Below, one piece after another: positions 32,570-42,993 of a stretch of 64,000 nucleotides of DNA. Position 1 is the first letter of the stretch; every line of letters starts with the position of its first letter. Source of the DNA: Rhodothermia bacterium (GTDB taxonomy: Bacteria; Bacteroidota; Rhodothermia; Rhodothermales; JAAAOL01). The stretch covers positions 30,314 through 94,313 of the forward strand of contig JAUIDY010000005.1 in assembly GCA_030428385.1 (NCBI GenBank), read 5' to 3'. Below the pieces are notes generated by a model. It was not told the DNA's origin, did no database searches, and saw only the letters and a program-made list of their open reading frames with translations. The position numbers and the translations under genes are program-made.

Positions 32570-35500
32570 ATGCACGGTAGCCGATACGCCCGATTTTTTT
32601 TGCTCCTTGTGCTGTTGGCAAACACGACCACCGACGGTTTCGCGCAGGACTGCGCGCCCGGTGAGGCATTTGCTGTGCTTGATGTCAACAATGTAGAAGC
32701 AACGGTTTATAACACGGGCAGCCTCTTCTACGGCTCCCAAGGAACTGACGGCTATGAAGTCCCGAAAGGCAGCGGCGTGCATGCCATATTTAACGGGGGG
32801 CTCTGGTTTGGAGGCATGGTGGATGGGGAACTGCGGATGGCTGCGCAGACCTATGCGCAAGGTAGATCCGACTATGAATGGTTTCCGGGTCCGCTCAACT
32901 ATGATGGTACGCCCCCTGACCCGAATGAGTGTTCCCTGTATGATCGAATCTGGACCATCACCCGTGCTGACATCGACACGTATAACCAAACCGGCACCGC
33001 CACCGATGACCTCGTTTCGTGGCCAATAGATCTCGGCGCTCCGGTGGTAGATGGCGACGGCGTAGCAGGTAATTACAACCTCGCTGGTGGCGACCGGCCC
33101 GAGCTTATCGGTGACCAGATGGCATGGTGGATCATGAACGATGCCGCCGGACCACACAACACAACGCAGGTGGATCCGATGGGCATGGAACTGCGGGTCA
33201 CGGCCTATGCCTATGATGCCGACGGACCGCTTTTCAACACCACATTTTATCGCTTTCATCTCACCTACAAACCTATTCAGGTAACCCCTTCTGAAAGTTC
33301 TGAGAATGGTGTTTCTTCGCTCGATGCAAAATCACTACAAGAAACGTATTTCGGATTGTGGTTCGACACGGATTTAGGTAACCGTTCCGATGATTTTATT
33401 GGATCAGATTCTACGCGCAGCCTTGCTTTTGTTTACAACGGTGATGATCAGGATGAGGGTGAATCAGGTTATGGTCCACGTCCCCCTGCTGTAGGTGCAG
33501 CGTTTTTGGATGGGGCAAAAGATGCAACAGGACATAGGCGAGGAATGTCCTCATTTATTTCCTTTATCAGTAGTTCCACTGTCCAAGGAAGTCCACGGAG
33601 TGCTCGTGATTATTATGACTATATTCGGGGAAAATGGAGGGATGGGTGGCCGCTAACCTATGGGGGCGATGGATTTGGGGATGACCTGGCTTTGGGGCCA
33701 ACGAACTATATGTATTCAGGACATCCCCCTGCATTCTGGAGTGAGGAAAATACAGATGGCCATGCTGAAGACCCCGGACGCAATGTGCCAGCAGACCGAT
33801 GGTTTGTCATGGGTTCGGGGCCGTTTACCATGCAGCCCGGCGACGAACAGGAACTGACGCTGGCCATCGTGTGGTCGCGGAGCCAGAACCGGCTGCTATC
33901 GGTGGATCAACTCAAACAGGACGTGGATGCCGTGCAGGCCTTTTTTGAGGGCACGAACTACACGCCGCCTGTCTACGAAACCCCGCTCGCTCCCACGGTG
34001 GTGTCGCCCACACCGGATGCAGTAATCAACAGCAATACGTTCGGTTGGCGACCTCCGGCGAATCAGGTGGAGGGGCGGGTTTTTTACCAACTGGAAATTG
34101 CCACCGATGCGGAGTTTGAAGAGGTGGTTTCCGTAAGCAGTGTCCTCGGTGAAGAACAAACGTCGTTGCGAGGTGGGTTGTCTGGAGAAAACGGGAAGCC
34201 GCACTATTGGCGGGTGTGGGCGCAGACCTTGGGTGGCAGCGCGGCTTCTGAGGCACGTCGGGTGGTGCCGGAGGTTCAAACGCGAACGGCTGCCGCTATT
34301 GCAGCGGGTGGTGCTGGTATTGTAGAGGTCGCCAATGAAAACGGTCCCCTCGCGCCCGACGCCTGGGATGCAGGCGGGGCACCTTATGCAGGAAACACGG
34401 TGTGGCATAGCCTGAATGCGGCCGGTTCTACCAAGCGGTATTACGTTTCCGGCGGTGGGGGAGACGGTGGCCTTGACCGGCTCGAACGCTACATCAGCTA
34501 CGCCGCGCCGCACGACTACGAGATGCGCTTCACGGGGGACGGCGGCTACTGCGTCTATGCCTTTGAGGACAACACCATCGCCCGTGTGCCCTTTGAGTTG
34601 TGGAACATCGGCGTGAACACGCCCAGCGAGGAGAGCGATGACAAGCGCATGATTCCGTTCTGCTTGTCCAACGTCGCGCCGGGGCCTGATTGGTCAGATA
34701 CCTTTGCCAGCGGCACTGATCCTTTTTTGGGCTTTCCGATTTCCGATTGGCTTTACTGGATGGAGCCACACCCGGACGATGGGGGCTATGATGCATTTGC
34801 CGCTGTTGCCGAAGACGCCGGAGGGCCAGGGGCATTGTATCCCGAAGCGGATGGCTCTAGCGAAGGGTATCATGCCTGGTTCACCCGTCCAGGTACCGGG
34901 TTTGGTTTCGTCTACCCCATCGGGCGGTTTGTGCTGGCCGATTTTGATGGAACAGGCGTGCCGCCGCCTGCGGGTACCATGATCCGCCTGCACACCACCA
35001 AACCTGATACGCTGTACTACGACGTTGCCCTTTCCAACATTTTCTTGCCTGAAGCGGCCCGCTCCGGAGCCTCTGCGAACGTACAGATAACAGAGGTGAC
35101 CGGATCTGGAAGTGTCAACGCCCACGTGCGCATAAACGGTACATTCACCGGCCTTGAAGGACGCTTTTCAGGGCTTTCCGTGGGGTTTGATCCCATAGGA
35201 GATCGCTTTCCTGAAGGGATCTCCCGTATCAATCCAGCGGGCGTAACATTTGAGGAAAGCGCAACCGCAGGGCAGTTTCGTGCCTCCCTTGATCGGCTCC
35301 CCGCCTTCCTCCGCATTCACAGCCAAGCGTTTCCCGATGGCGAAATCCAGGGCTACTTCGTCCCTTCGCCCAACACCGCACCCACCACTGCTACCCTCGA
35401 AGCACCCGCCAACGCTGAATACATCACCCTCTCCGGCGACGGTAACACTTCACTCGATATTCGGTGGCAACCCGCCGCCGATCCCAACGCCAACCCCCTC

Positions 35501-36043
35501 TTCTACACCTGGCAACTCGCCGCTGACCCCGCCTTCAACGACATCGTCTTCAGCAGCTCCTTCGTCATCGAGCCGCGCTATGAAGTCGCATACCAGACGC
35601 TCGACGAACACCTCGCTACCCTCGGCATCCCGATGGGCGAAAGCGCCACGCTCTACCACCGCGTTATCAGCACCGACGGCAGCCTGCACGCGACAAGTCC
35701 CGCGCAGACGCTTACGCTCACGCGGGGCGACCTGATCATCACGGATACGGAGCACAGCGGCCTACCGGAGCGGTTTGTGTTACACGGCAACTACCCGAAC
35801 CCGTTTAATCCGGTGACAACGGTGCGTTTTGATTTGCCAGAGGCGTCTCAGGTGCGGGTGGAAGTATATGATATCCTGGGTCGGCGGGTGTTGGTGCAAG
35901 GGGGCGAATACGGGGCGGGCTACGGTCGGGTGGTGGAAGTGGATGGTTCGGGGTTGGCGTCGGGAGTGTACCTGTACCGGGTAGAAGCGCGGTCGTTGGT
36001 GGGACGATGGCAGGAGACCGGACGTATGGTGCTGGTGAAATAA
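32570..36043 (+). CDS. Giant T9SS-sorted protein, tandem paralogue 1
   Basis: 1157 residues from ATG 32570 with signal peptide (RFFLLLVLLANTTTDGFAQD). Domains in order: an N-terminal shared domain of about 430 residues (LDVNNVEATVYNTGSLFYG, YEVPKGSGV, GDRPELIGDQMAWWIMNDAA, GDGFGDDLALGPT, WSEENTDG, SGPFTMQPGDEQELTLAIVW); an FN3-like domain (VVSPTPDAVINSNTFGW); a block starting IVEVANENGPLAPDAWDAGG with MRFTGDGGYCVYAFEDNTIA; a CHRD-like domain (LRIHSQAFPDGEIQGYF at its end); a second FN3-like domain (YHRVISTDGSLHATSP); and the sorting domain (NYPNPFNPVTTVRFDLP ... MVLVK). It is exported by Sec then T9SS. About 33285-33810 is clearly AT-richer than the rest. 129 bp separate it from paralogue 2. 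Confidence 0.88.
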   Translation: MHGSRYARFFLLLVLLANTTTDGFAQDCAPGEAFAVLDVNNVEATVYNTGSLFYGSQGTDGYEVPKGSGVHAIFNGGLWFGGMVDGELRMAAQTYAQGRSDYEWFPGPLNYDGTPPDPNECSLYDRIWTITRADIDTYNQTGTATDDLVSWPIDLGAPVVDGDGVAGNYNLAGGDRPELIGDQMAWWIMNDAAGPHNTTQVDPMGMELRVTAYAYDADGPLFNTTFYRFHLTYKPIQVTPSESSENGVSSLDAKSLQETYFGLWFDTDLGNRSDDFIGSDSTRSLAFVYNGDDQDEGESGYGPRPPAVGAAFLDGAKDATGHRRGMSSFISFISSSTVQGSPRSARDYYDYIRGKWRDGWPLTYGGDGFGDDLALGPTNYMYSGHPPAFWSEENTDGHAEDPGRNVPADRWFVMGSGPFTMQPGDEQELTLAIVWSRSQNRLLSVDQLKQDVDAVQAFFEGTNYTPPVYETPLAPTVVSPTPDAVINSNTFGWRPPANQVEGRVFYQLEIATDAEFEEVVSVSSVLGEEQTSLRGGLSGENGKPHYWRVWAQTLGGSAASEARRVVPEVQTRTAAAIAAGGAGIVEVANENGPLAPDAWDAGGAPYAGNTVWHSLNAAGSTKRYYVSGGGGDGGLDRLERYISYAAPHDYEMRFTGDGGYCVYAFEDNTIARVPFELWNIGVNTPSEESDDKRMIPFCLSNVAPGPDWSDTFASGTDPFLGFPISDWLYWMEPHPDDGGYDAFAAVAEDAGGPGALYPEADGSSEGYHAWFTRPGTGFGFVYPIGRFVLADFDGTGVPPPAGTMIRLHTTKPDTLYYDVALSNIFLPEAARSGASANVQITEVTGSGSVNAHVRINGTFTGLEGRFSGLSVGFDPIGDRFPEGISRINPAGVTFEESATAGQFRASLDRLPAFLRIHSQAFPDGEIQGYFVPSPNTAPTTATLEAPANAEYITLSGDGNTSLDIRWQPAADPNANPLFYTWQLAADPAFNDIVFSSSFVIEPRYEVAYQTLDEHLATLGIPMGESATLYHRVISTDGSLHATSPAQTLTLTRGDLIITDTEHSGLPERFVLHGNYPNPFNPVTTVRFDLPEASQVRVEVYDILGRRVLVQGGEYGAGYGRVVEVDGSGLASGVYLYRVEARSLVGRWQETGRMVLVK

Positions 36044-36172
36044 TAAAAGCCCGCTGGCCTACCAACCGTTCAGCGATGCGATACAACCGTTGACCCAATC
36101 AAAACAGGAAAGGGCACCCGGTTTTTGTACCCTTGTTTCGAGCAACACCTTCACCCGCTACTGGTGCTTGTT

Positions 36173-39100
36173 ATGACCGTTCGTTACGTATTTTGTGTCG
36201 CTACATGTTTGTTTTATTTGGGTTTGCCGCTTGTTGTTATGGGGCAGGACTGCGTGCCCGGCACGGCTACCGGCGACCTCGACATCAACAACGTGCGGGC
36301 GCGGCTGCACAACAACGGCGCGCAGTTTTATCCGTCGTCGTTCTACGAAGTCCCGAAAGGCAGTGGCAAGTTTGCGGTCTTCGCTTCGGAGTTTTGGATC
36401 GGCGGTCTCGTCAACGACGAACTGCGGGTTGCCGCAGGTACGTATGCGCAGGGCAGCTCCGACTTTGAGTTTTTCCCCGGCCCGCTAAACGACGACGGCA
36501 CTCCGCCGCAGCCCGGCGGCTGTGCCGCCTACGATGACGTGTGGGTCGTCAGCCGCGCCGACATTGACGACTATGAGCAAAACGGTACGCTGACCGATGA
36601 CTTGCGGAGGTGGCCGTTCCTGCTGGGCGCACCCGTCATCGACGGCGACGGGGATCCCGACAACTACAACCTGTCTGCCGGAGATCGCCCCGAGTTGGAA
36701 GGCGACCAGATGGCGTGGTGGATCATGAACGACGCCGCCGGGCCACACCTCACGTTTATGACGGATCCGCTGGGGCTGGAAGTGCGCGTTTCAGCCTATG
36801 CCTATGCGGAAAATGAAGGGCCGCTTGCCCACACCACCTTCTACCGCTACCAAATCACCTACAAAGGCACCGCGCCGTTGGAGGATGCCTACCTCGGCTT
36901 TTGGGTAGACGCCGACCTCGGTCAGTTTACGGATGATTTTATTGGCAGCGACTCGACTTTGCACCTCGCCTACGTCTACAACGGCGACAACGACGACGAA
37001 GGCGGCGGGGGCTATGGCCCTCGTCCCCCGGCGCTCGGCTACACGCTGCTGCAAGGCCCCGTGGCCGACCCCAACGGACGGGACGACGACTACGATGGCA
37101 TGGTCGATGAGGAGGGCGAACATTTAGGCATGAGCTATGCGATGCAGGTGCTGAAAACGGGGTTTCAGGGCATCCGCACCAGCAGCGATGTGTATATGCG
37201 CCTGCAGGGCAAATGGAACGACGGGTCGCCCCTCACGCTTGGCGGCGACGGTTTTGAGGATGACCTGGGGCTGGGGCCGACGAATTATGTCTTTTCCGGA
37301 CAGCCACCGTTTTTCTGGAGTGAGGAAAACACCGGGATAGACGAGCGCACCCGTGGCGGGCGCAACGTCCCCGCCGATCGGCGTTTTATGCTCAGCAGCG
37401 GGCCTTTTTCGATGCAGCCGGGCGAGACAGAAGAAGTCACCCTCGCCATCGTGTGGAGCCAGAGCTTCGACCGGTTAAGCTCCGTGTTGCAACTCAAGCG
37501 CGACGTTGCCGAAATCCGGGGCCTCGACCCGGGCGAACGCCCTCCGTCGCCTGATGTGCCGTTGCTTGTGTCGCCGACCGATGGCGCGGACCCGGTGCAG
37601 GGAACACCCTTTTTTGTGTGGGAAGCGGCGCCTGTCGATCCGGCAAACCCCACGTTTTATTACCTCCAGGTTGCCCAGGACCCCCTGTTTTCCGACCAAC
37701 TCATGGAGGAACTGGTGTTAGAGGGTACGGCCACGGTGTCGGGCCTGGAAAGTCACACCACCTATTACTGGCGCGTGCTCGTGGCTAATCTTGGTGGCGA
37801 AGCCGTATCGGAAATCCGCACGTTCACGGTGGGTGAAGTCCTGGATGGTGACATCATTGGCCTTTCCGGAGGGGGGTTGGGTATCGTAGAAGTGGCCAAT
37901 GAAGACGGCCCATTGCCCGAACCCATCTGGGATGCAGGTGGGTTTGGCTATCGGGGGAACACGGTGTGGCATAGCTTGAATGCGGCCGGTTATACCAAAC
38001 GGTATTATGTAAGCTCAGGCACGGGGTTGCTGGAGGGTCTGGAGACGCATATCCAGTATGCGGCGACGCGCGACTTCGAGATGCGTTTCACCGATGCGGG
38101 CGGGTACTGTGTCTACGGTTTCGAAAACAACGCCATCGCCCGTGTGCCATTTGAACTGTGGGATGTGGGCATCGGCACGTTTGACGACGCCAGCGACGAC
38201 CAGCGCATGATCCCGTTCTGTCAGTCGCGGGATGGGACGACGCCCGATGCATGGCGGATGGACTCGGGGACAGAAGAACCCTTTTTTTTAGACTATCCCG
38301 CCTCCGACGAAGTGTACTGGTTTGATCCACACCCGAACGAGGGTGGCTATGCGGCTTTTGCGGCGGCAGCGGAAAGCGCAGGCGGCATAGGCGCAATCTA
38401 TCCCGAAGATGACGGCTCTATCGATGGCTATTTCGCCAACTTGTACGGTGCTATGCGTTATCCGATCGGGCGTTTTCTGTTGGCTGACTTTGATGGCTCG
38501 GGAGAACCGCCACCGAGCGGCACTATCATCCGTATTCACACCAACAAACCGGAGAGCGACACCTACGCTTACGAGGCGGGGCTTCTTGGCGAACACGTCG
38601 CGGTACCAGCTGTGACGTTGGCAACAGGCTCACTGACGGCCTCGCTTCAGGCTGGGCAGTTGGCTATTGAGGGAAGCGTAGATGGGCTGGTCGGCGAGAT
38701 CACCGACGTGGTGGTGGGGCAAGGAGCCGTGACGGAGGCTGGCACCGTGCTGGCGATACTCGATACAGAGTTGGCAGCAGATGGACGCGGCGGCAGCTTT
38801 TTCACCAATCAGTTTGTGCCCACGCAGGCGCTCATCCAGGGCGAACTGTTTGTGCAGGTCAACACTACTGCGTTTCCTAACGGCGAAGTGCGGGGATCCC
38901 TGATGCCGAGCCCGAATGGCGCGCCTACTACCGCTGCGATCACCGTTCCGGTCAGCGGGGCCATGCTCGATTTGATGGGCGACCGGGCGACGCCATTTTC
39001 TGTGCGCTGGCAGCCGGCTGGCGACCCCAACGGCAACCGCGTCGGCTACGTGTGGCAACTCGCCACCGACGCGGCGTTTTCCAGCCTCATCGCGCAGGTG

Positions 39101-39583
39101 CCCGCGCCTGATGCCGCCTTAACCACCACCTTTGGCACCCTCGACCAATGGCTGCAGGCCGCAGGCGTGGCTGTGGGCAACGATGTCACCTTGTACCACC
39201 GCGTGGTCTCCACCGATGGCAGCCTCGCCACGACGGGCGCGGCCTCGGTGCTGGAGGTGCACCGGGGCGTGGTGCCCACCAGCGCCGACGATGCCGAGGT
39301 GCCCACCCGGTTTGCGCTGCATGGCAACTATCCCAACCCGTTTAATCCCACCACGACACTTTCCTTCGACCTGCCCTTCACCGCCGAGGTTGCCGTGGAA
39401 GTTTTCGATGTGCTCGGACGCCGTGTGTTGGTGCTGCCGGGCGAAACCATAGCTGCCGGGGCCCACCGCACCCGCCGCGTCGATGCGTCGGCGCTGGCAT
39501 CAGGCGTGTATCTGTACCGCCTCACCGCCTCCGGCCCCGAAACCACCTGGACCGCCGCCGGGCGCTTCCTCCTGATCAAATGA
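36173..39583 (+). CDS. Giant T9SS-sorted protein, tandem paralogue 2
   Basis: 1136 residues from ATG 36173 (MTVRYVFCVATCLFYLGLPL, signal peptide ending VVMGQD). Same domain order as paralogue 1: shared N-terminal domain (INNVRARLHNNGAQFYPSSF, YEVPKGSGKFAVFASEFWIG, GDRPELEGDQMAWWIMNDAA), FN3-like (TPFFVWEAAPVDPANPTFYY), the IVEVANEDGPLPEPIWDAGG block, a CHRD-like domain (QVNTTAFPNGEVRGSL), a second FN3-like domain and a NYPNPFNPTTTLSFDLP sorting tail ending LLIK. It carries an extra NGRDDDYDGMVDEEGEHLG insert that looks like an Asp-rich, calcium-binding-type loop. Unlike the other three its variable segment has normal GC content. Its stop overlaps the next start (ATGA at 39580). Confidence 0.88.
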   Translation: MTVRYVFCVATCLFYLGLPLVVMGQDCVPGTATGDLDINNVRARLHNNGAQFYPSSFYEVPKGSGKFAVFASEFWIGGLVNDELRVAAGTYAQGSSDFEFFPGPLNDDGTPPQPGGCAAYDDVWVVSRADIDDYEQNGTLTDDLRRWPFLLGAPVIDGDGDPDNYNLSAGDRPELEGDQMAWWIMNDAAGPHLTFMTDPLGLEVRVSAYAYAENEGPLAHTTFYRYQITYKGTAPLEDAYLGFWVDADLGQFTDDFIGSDSTLHLAYVYNGDNDDEGGGGYGPRPPALGYTLLQGPVADPNGRDDDYDGMVDEEGEHLGMSYAMQVLKTGFQGIRTSSDVYMRLQGKWNDGSPLTLGGDGFEDDLGLGPTNYVFSGQPPFFWSEENTGIDERTRGGRNVPADRRFMLSSGPFSMQPGETEEVTLAIVWSQSFDRLSSVLQLKRDVAEIRGLDPGERPPSPDVPLLVSPTDGADPVQGTPFFVWEAAPVDPANPTFYYLQVAQDPLFSDQLMEELVLEGTATVSGLESHTTYYWRVLVANLGGEAVSEIRTFTVGEVLDGDIIGLSGGGLGIVEVANEDGPLPEPIWDAGGFGYRGNTVWHSLNAAGYTKRYYVSSGTGLLEGLETHIQYAATRDFEMRFTDAGGYCVYGFENNAIARVPFELWDVGIGTFDDASDDQRMIPFCQSRDGTTPDAWRMDSGTEEPFFLDYPASDEVYWFDPHPNEGGYAAFAAAAESAGGIGAIYPEDDGSIDGYFANLYGAMRYPIGRFLLADFDGSGEPPPSGTIIRIHTNKPESDTYAYEAGLLGEHVAVPAVTLATGSLTASLQAGQLAIEGSVDGLVGEITDVVVGQGAVTEAGTVLAILDTELAADGRGGSFFTNQFVPTQALIQGELFVQVNTTAFPNGEVRGSLMPSPNGAPTTAAITVPVSGAMLDLMGDRATPFSVRWQPAGDPNGNRVGYVWQLATDAAFSSLIAQVPAPDAALTTTFGTLDQWLQAAGVAVGNDVTLYHRVVSTDGSLATTGAASVLEVHRGVVPTSADDAEVPTRFALHGNYPNPFNPTTTLSFDLPFTAEVAVEVFDVLGRRVLVLPGETIAAGAHRTRRVDASALASGVYLYRLTASGPETTWTAAGRFLLIK

Positions 39584-42500
39584 AACCCCACGTTCTTTGC
39601 CTACTGCTTTGGTGCACCGTGCTGTGCCTGCCTCTCCGGGCAGCAGCACAGGCGACAGGTTTCTGCACACCAGGCGAGGCCAGCGCCGTGCTGGATGTCA
39701 ACAATGTGGGGGCCACCGTCTACAACAACGGCAGTTTGTTCTATCGGCGGACCGGCTTTAATGCGACGAGCAACTATGAGGTGCCCCGTGGCAGTGGCGT
39801 GGCAGCGATCTTTGCAGCCAACTTCTGGCTGGGCGGTCTGGCAGACGGCGAACTGCGCATGGCGGCGGCCACCTACGCGCAAGGTGGCAGCAACTTCGAG
39901 TATTTCCCCGGTCCTTTGTCGCCTAAAGGTGACCCGCCCAGCGTGGAGGAATGCCTCAATGACGACCGCATCTGGCAGATTTCCCGCGCCGACCTTGACG
40001 CCTACGAGCAGACGGGCACGACGACTGTTGATTTGCGCAACTGGCCGTTCCACCTCGGCGCGCCGGTGGTGGATGGCGACGGCAGAGCAGGCAACTACAA
40101 CCTCGCGGGCGGCGACCGCCCGGAACTGCGGGGCGACCAGATGGCGTGGTGGATCATGAACGATGTCGCCGGGACCCATTTAACCACGCTGACGCCGCCC
40201 ATGGGCATGGAGGTGCGTGTGACGGCCTATGCCTACAACACCGACGGTCCCCTTGCCAACACCACGTTCTACCGCTACCAACTGACCTACCAGCCCGCCG
40301 ACGGGAAACCGCTGGAAGACACCTACCTGGGTCTGTGGGCGGACACCGACCTGGGCCATTTCAGAGATGACTTCGTCGGCTCGGACTCGACGCGCAACCT
40401 CGCCTTTACCTACAACGGCGACGATGTAGACGAGGATGGGTATGGTACCCAGCCGCCTGCGCTGGGGTTTGTGTTTCTCGATGGGGTGGAGAATGACAAC
40501 GGGGAGAAAATTGGGATGTCATCGTTTATGATTCACGGATATCGTGATCCAATCAGTGATAACATTCCCGATGCTAGCGACGACTATGACTTGATGCAAG
40601 CTTTTTGGGCAGACAGGTCACCACTTTACTATGGCGGCGATGGTCTCGGTGATGATCTTGGCCTTGGACCAACGACATACCACTATTCGGGACATCCGCC
40701 CGCGTTCTGGAGCGAAGAGGATATCGACCAAGAAGGCACGCGAAACACCCCCGCCGACCGCCGTTTTGTGATGGCGTCGGGGCCGTTCACCATGCAGCCC
40801 GGCGACGAACAGGACGTGACGCTCGCTATCGTGTGGTCGCAGGCGCAGAACCGGTTGCTGTCGGTGGATCAGTTGAAGGAAGACGTGGATGCCGTGCAGG
40901 CGTTTTTTGAGGGTACCACCTACACCCCCCCACCGACGCCTGCCGCCCCTGCGCCGCCCACACTCGTCTCGCCGACGACGGCAGCGGTGGTGAATGGCGA
41001 GGCGCTTTTCCGGTGGCAACCGCCCGCCTCGCAGGTGGACGGAACAGTGTATTACCGCCTACTTCTCGCCCGTGACCCGTTGTTTGAGGACATCGAGCAG
41101 GTGTTTTCGACGCTGGGGCCATCCGTCACCGCGCACACGCTCAGGCCCGAGCAGAACAACGCCACCTACTACTGGCGCGTCGTGGCCGACAACCCCGCTG
41201 GCACCACAGCCTCGGAGGTGCGCATGCTGGCGACGGGCCTTGCCACGCCCAACGGACCCGGTTTTGCGGGCGACGGCGCTGGCGTTGTGGAAGTCGCCAA
41301 CGAAAACGGCCCACTGCCGCCCGACGCGTGGGATGCCACGGGAGCGCCCTATCAGGGCAACACCGTCTGGCACAGCACCAATGCCCCGACTTCAGCCCGG
41401 CAATATTACGTAACGGCAGGCGGTGGGGCAGGCGACCTACAACGGCTCATGCGGTACATTGAATTCGCCGCGCCGCGCGACTTCGAAATGCGCTTCACGG
41501 AAGATGGGGGCTACTGCGTCTATGCCTTCGAAGATGACACCATCGCCCGGGTGCCGTTTGAGTTGTGGGACATCGGAATTGGCACGCCGGATGATCCGAG
41601 TGATGACGAGCGGATGATTCCGTTTTGCCTTTCGAATGTGATGCCCGCCAGCAACTGGTCAGACAATTGGGGCAGCGGCATCGATCCGTTTCAAGGGCTT
41701 CCCATGAGCGACTGGATCTACTGGATGGATCCGCACCCGGACGATGGCGGCTATGCGGCCTTCCATGCTGCTGCTGAGGCCGCAGGCGGTGCCGGAGCGA
41801 CGTATGACTACAATGACATGTCCACCGAAGGGTATCATACCTGGTTCACGCGTCCAGGAGGGTCCTATGGTTTTGTCTATCCCATCGGGCGGTTTGCCCT
41901 AGTCGCCGCCAATGGCACGGGTCTGCCGCCGTCCACGGGCACAGTCATTCGTATGCACACCACCAAGCCCGACACGCTGTACCGGGAAACAATACTGTCT
42001 ACCTTTTTTTTCGCGCCAACCTCTAGCTTCCAAGCCAGAGGCAATGCCACCCTTGAAATGCCTGCGTGGGGCGAGGGCACCATGCGCATCGAGGGTAGTT
42101 TCTCCGGGCTGACACGCCCGTTCACCCGGCTTTCGTTCGGCTACACCGATCCGCTCAGCGGCGACGTGGGCACGCTGATTTCCCTCGAAGAGGTTTCGTT
42201 GAGCGCGAACGGTACCAGTGGCACGTTTGCCATCGAGACGGGTGTGGAAGATGTCTCCTTCGTTCAGGTGCACACCGAGGCTTTTCCGCAGGGCGAACTC
42301 CGAGGCTACTTCGCGTCGTCTCCCAACATCGCGCCGGTGCCTGCGGTCATTCAGACGCCCGCCGAGGGGGAACTCACGCGGCTTTCGGACAGCGACGTGA
42401 CCGCCGCCGTCATCATCCGCTGGCAGCCTTCCGCCGATCCCAACGGCAACCCCGTGTATTACACCTGGCAACTCGCGTCGGATGTCACCTTCACCGACTT

Positions 42501-42993
42501 GCTGATGACCAGCCCGCTCGGTACGGACACCCATTTTGCTATCTCCGCCCTCGCATTCGATGATTTCCTGGAAGCCCGTGGCGTCGCCCGCGACGAACGT
42601 GTGATCCTGTACCACCGCATCGTCAGTACCGACGGTGCGAGTTTTACCAACGGTGGGGTAGCGCCGCTTGCCCTCGCCCGCAGCGCGTACGAGCTGGAAG
42701 AAATCGCCCTGCTCCCGCTGTCCTTTGGGCTGCACGGCAACTTCCCCAACCCGTTTGATAGGGAAACCACGGTGCATTTTGACGTGCCGGAAGATGCCAC
42801 CATGCGGCTTGACGTGTTCGATGTGCTGGGCCGCCGGGTGTGGATGCACCAGGAGGGCGTGTCCGCAGGCTTTGCACGCACACTGGCGGTAGATGGCACG
42901 GCGCTGGCGTCGGGCGTGTATTTCTACCGCTTGTCGGCACAGGCCGCCGGGCAGCAGTGGCAGGACGAGGGACGTTTCCTGAAGGTCAAATGA
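39580..42993 (+). CDS. Giant T9SS-sorted protein, tandem paralogue 3
   Basis: 1137 residues. Signal peptide MKPHVLCLLLWCTVLCLPLR AAAQA. Same architecture as paralogues 1 and 2, including IVEVANENGP-type block here as VVEVANENGPLPPDAWDATG, a CHRD-like domain (QVHTEAFPQGELRGYF), FN3-like (YYTWQLASDVTFTDLLM) and a slightly divergent sorting domain (NFPNPFDRETTVHFDVP ... FLKVK). It starts on the ATGA overlapping the stop of paralogue 2 and ends on another ATGA with paralogue 4, so the three are translationally coupled. About 40490-40740 is AT-richer. A block around 40789-40814 is base-for-base identical to paralogue 1 (33827-33852). Confidence 0.88.
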   Translation: MKPHVLCLLLWCTVLCLPLRAAAQATGFCTPGEASAVLDVNNVGATVYNNGSLFYRRTGFNATSNYEVPRGSGVAAIFAANFWLGGLADGELRMAAATYAQGGSNFEYFPGPLSPKGDPPSVEECLNDDRIWQISRADLDAYEQTGTTTVDLRNWPFHLGAPVVDGDGRAGNYNLAGGDRPELRGDQMAWWIMNDVAGTHLTTLTPPMGMEVRVTAYAYNTDGPLANTTFYRYQLTYQPADGKPLEDTYLGLWADTDLGHFRDDFVGSDSTRNLAFTYNGDDVDEDGYGTQPPALGFVFLDGVENDNGEKIGMSSFMIHGYRDPISDNIPDASDDYDLMQAFWADRSPLYYGGDGLGDDLGLGPTTYHYSGHPPAFWSEEDIDQEGTRNTPADRRFVMASGPFTMQPGDEQDVTLAIVWSQAQNRLLSVDQLKEDVDAVQAFFEGTTYTPPPTPAAPAPPTLVSPTTAAVVNGEALFRWQPPASQVDGTVYYRLLLARDPLFEDIEQVFSTLGPSVTAHTLRPEQNNATYYWRVVADNPAGTTASEVRMLATGLATPNGPGFAGDGAGVVEVANENGPLPPDAWDATGAPYQGNTVWHSTNAPTSARQYYVTAGGGAGDLQRLMRYIEFAAPRDFEMRFTEDGGYCVYAFEDDTIARVPFELWDIGIGTPDDPSDDERMIPFCLSNVMPASNWSDNWGSGIDPFQGLPMSDWIYWMDPHPDDGGYAAFHAAAEAAGGAGATYDYNDMSTEGYHTWFTRPGGSYGFVYPIGRFALVAANGTGLPPSTGTVIRMHTTKPDTLYRETILSTFFFAPTSSFQARGNATLEMPAWGEGTMRIEGSFSGLTRPFTRLSFGYTDPLSGDVGTLISLEEVSLSANGTSGTFAIETGVEDVSFVQVHTEAFPQGELRGYFASSPNIAPVPAVIQTPAEGELTRLSDSDVTAAVIIRWQPSADPNGNPVYYTWQLASDVTFTDLLMTSPLGTDTHFAISALAFDDFLEARGVARDERVILYHRIVSTDGASFTNGGVAPLALARSAYELEEIALLPLSFGLHGNFPNPFDRETTVHFDVPEDATMRLDVFDVLGRRVWMHQEGVSAGFARTLAVDGTALASGVYFYRLSAQAAGQQWQDEGRFLKVK

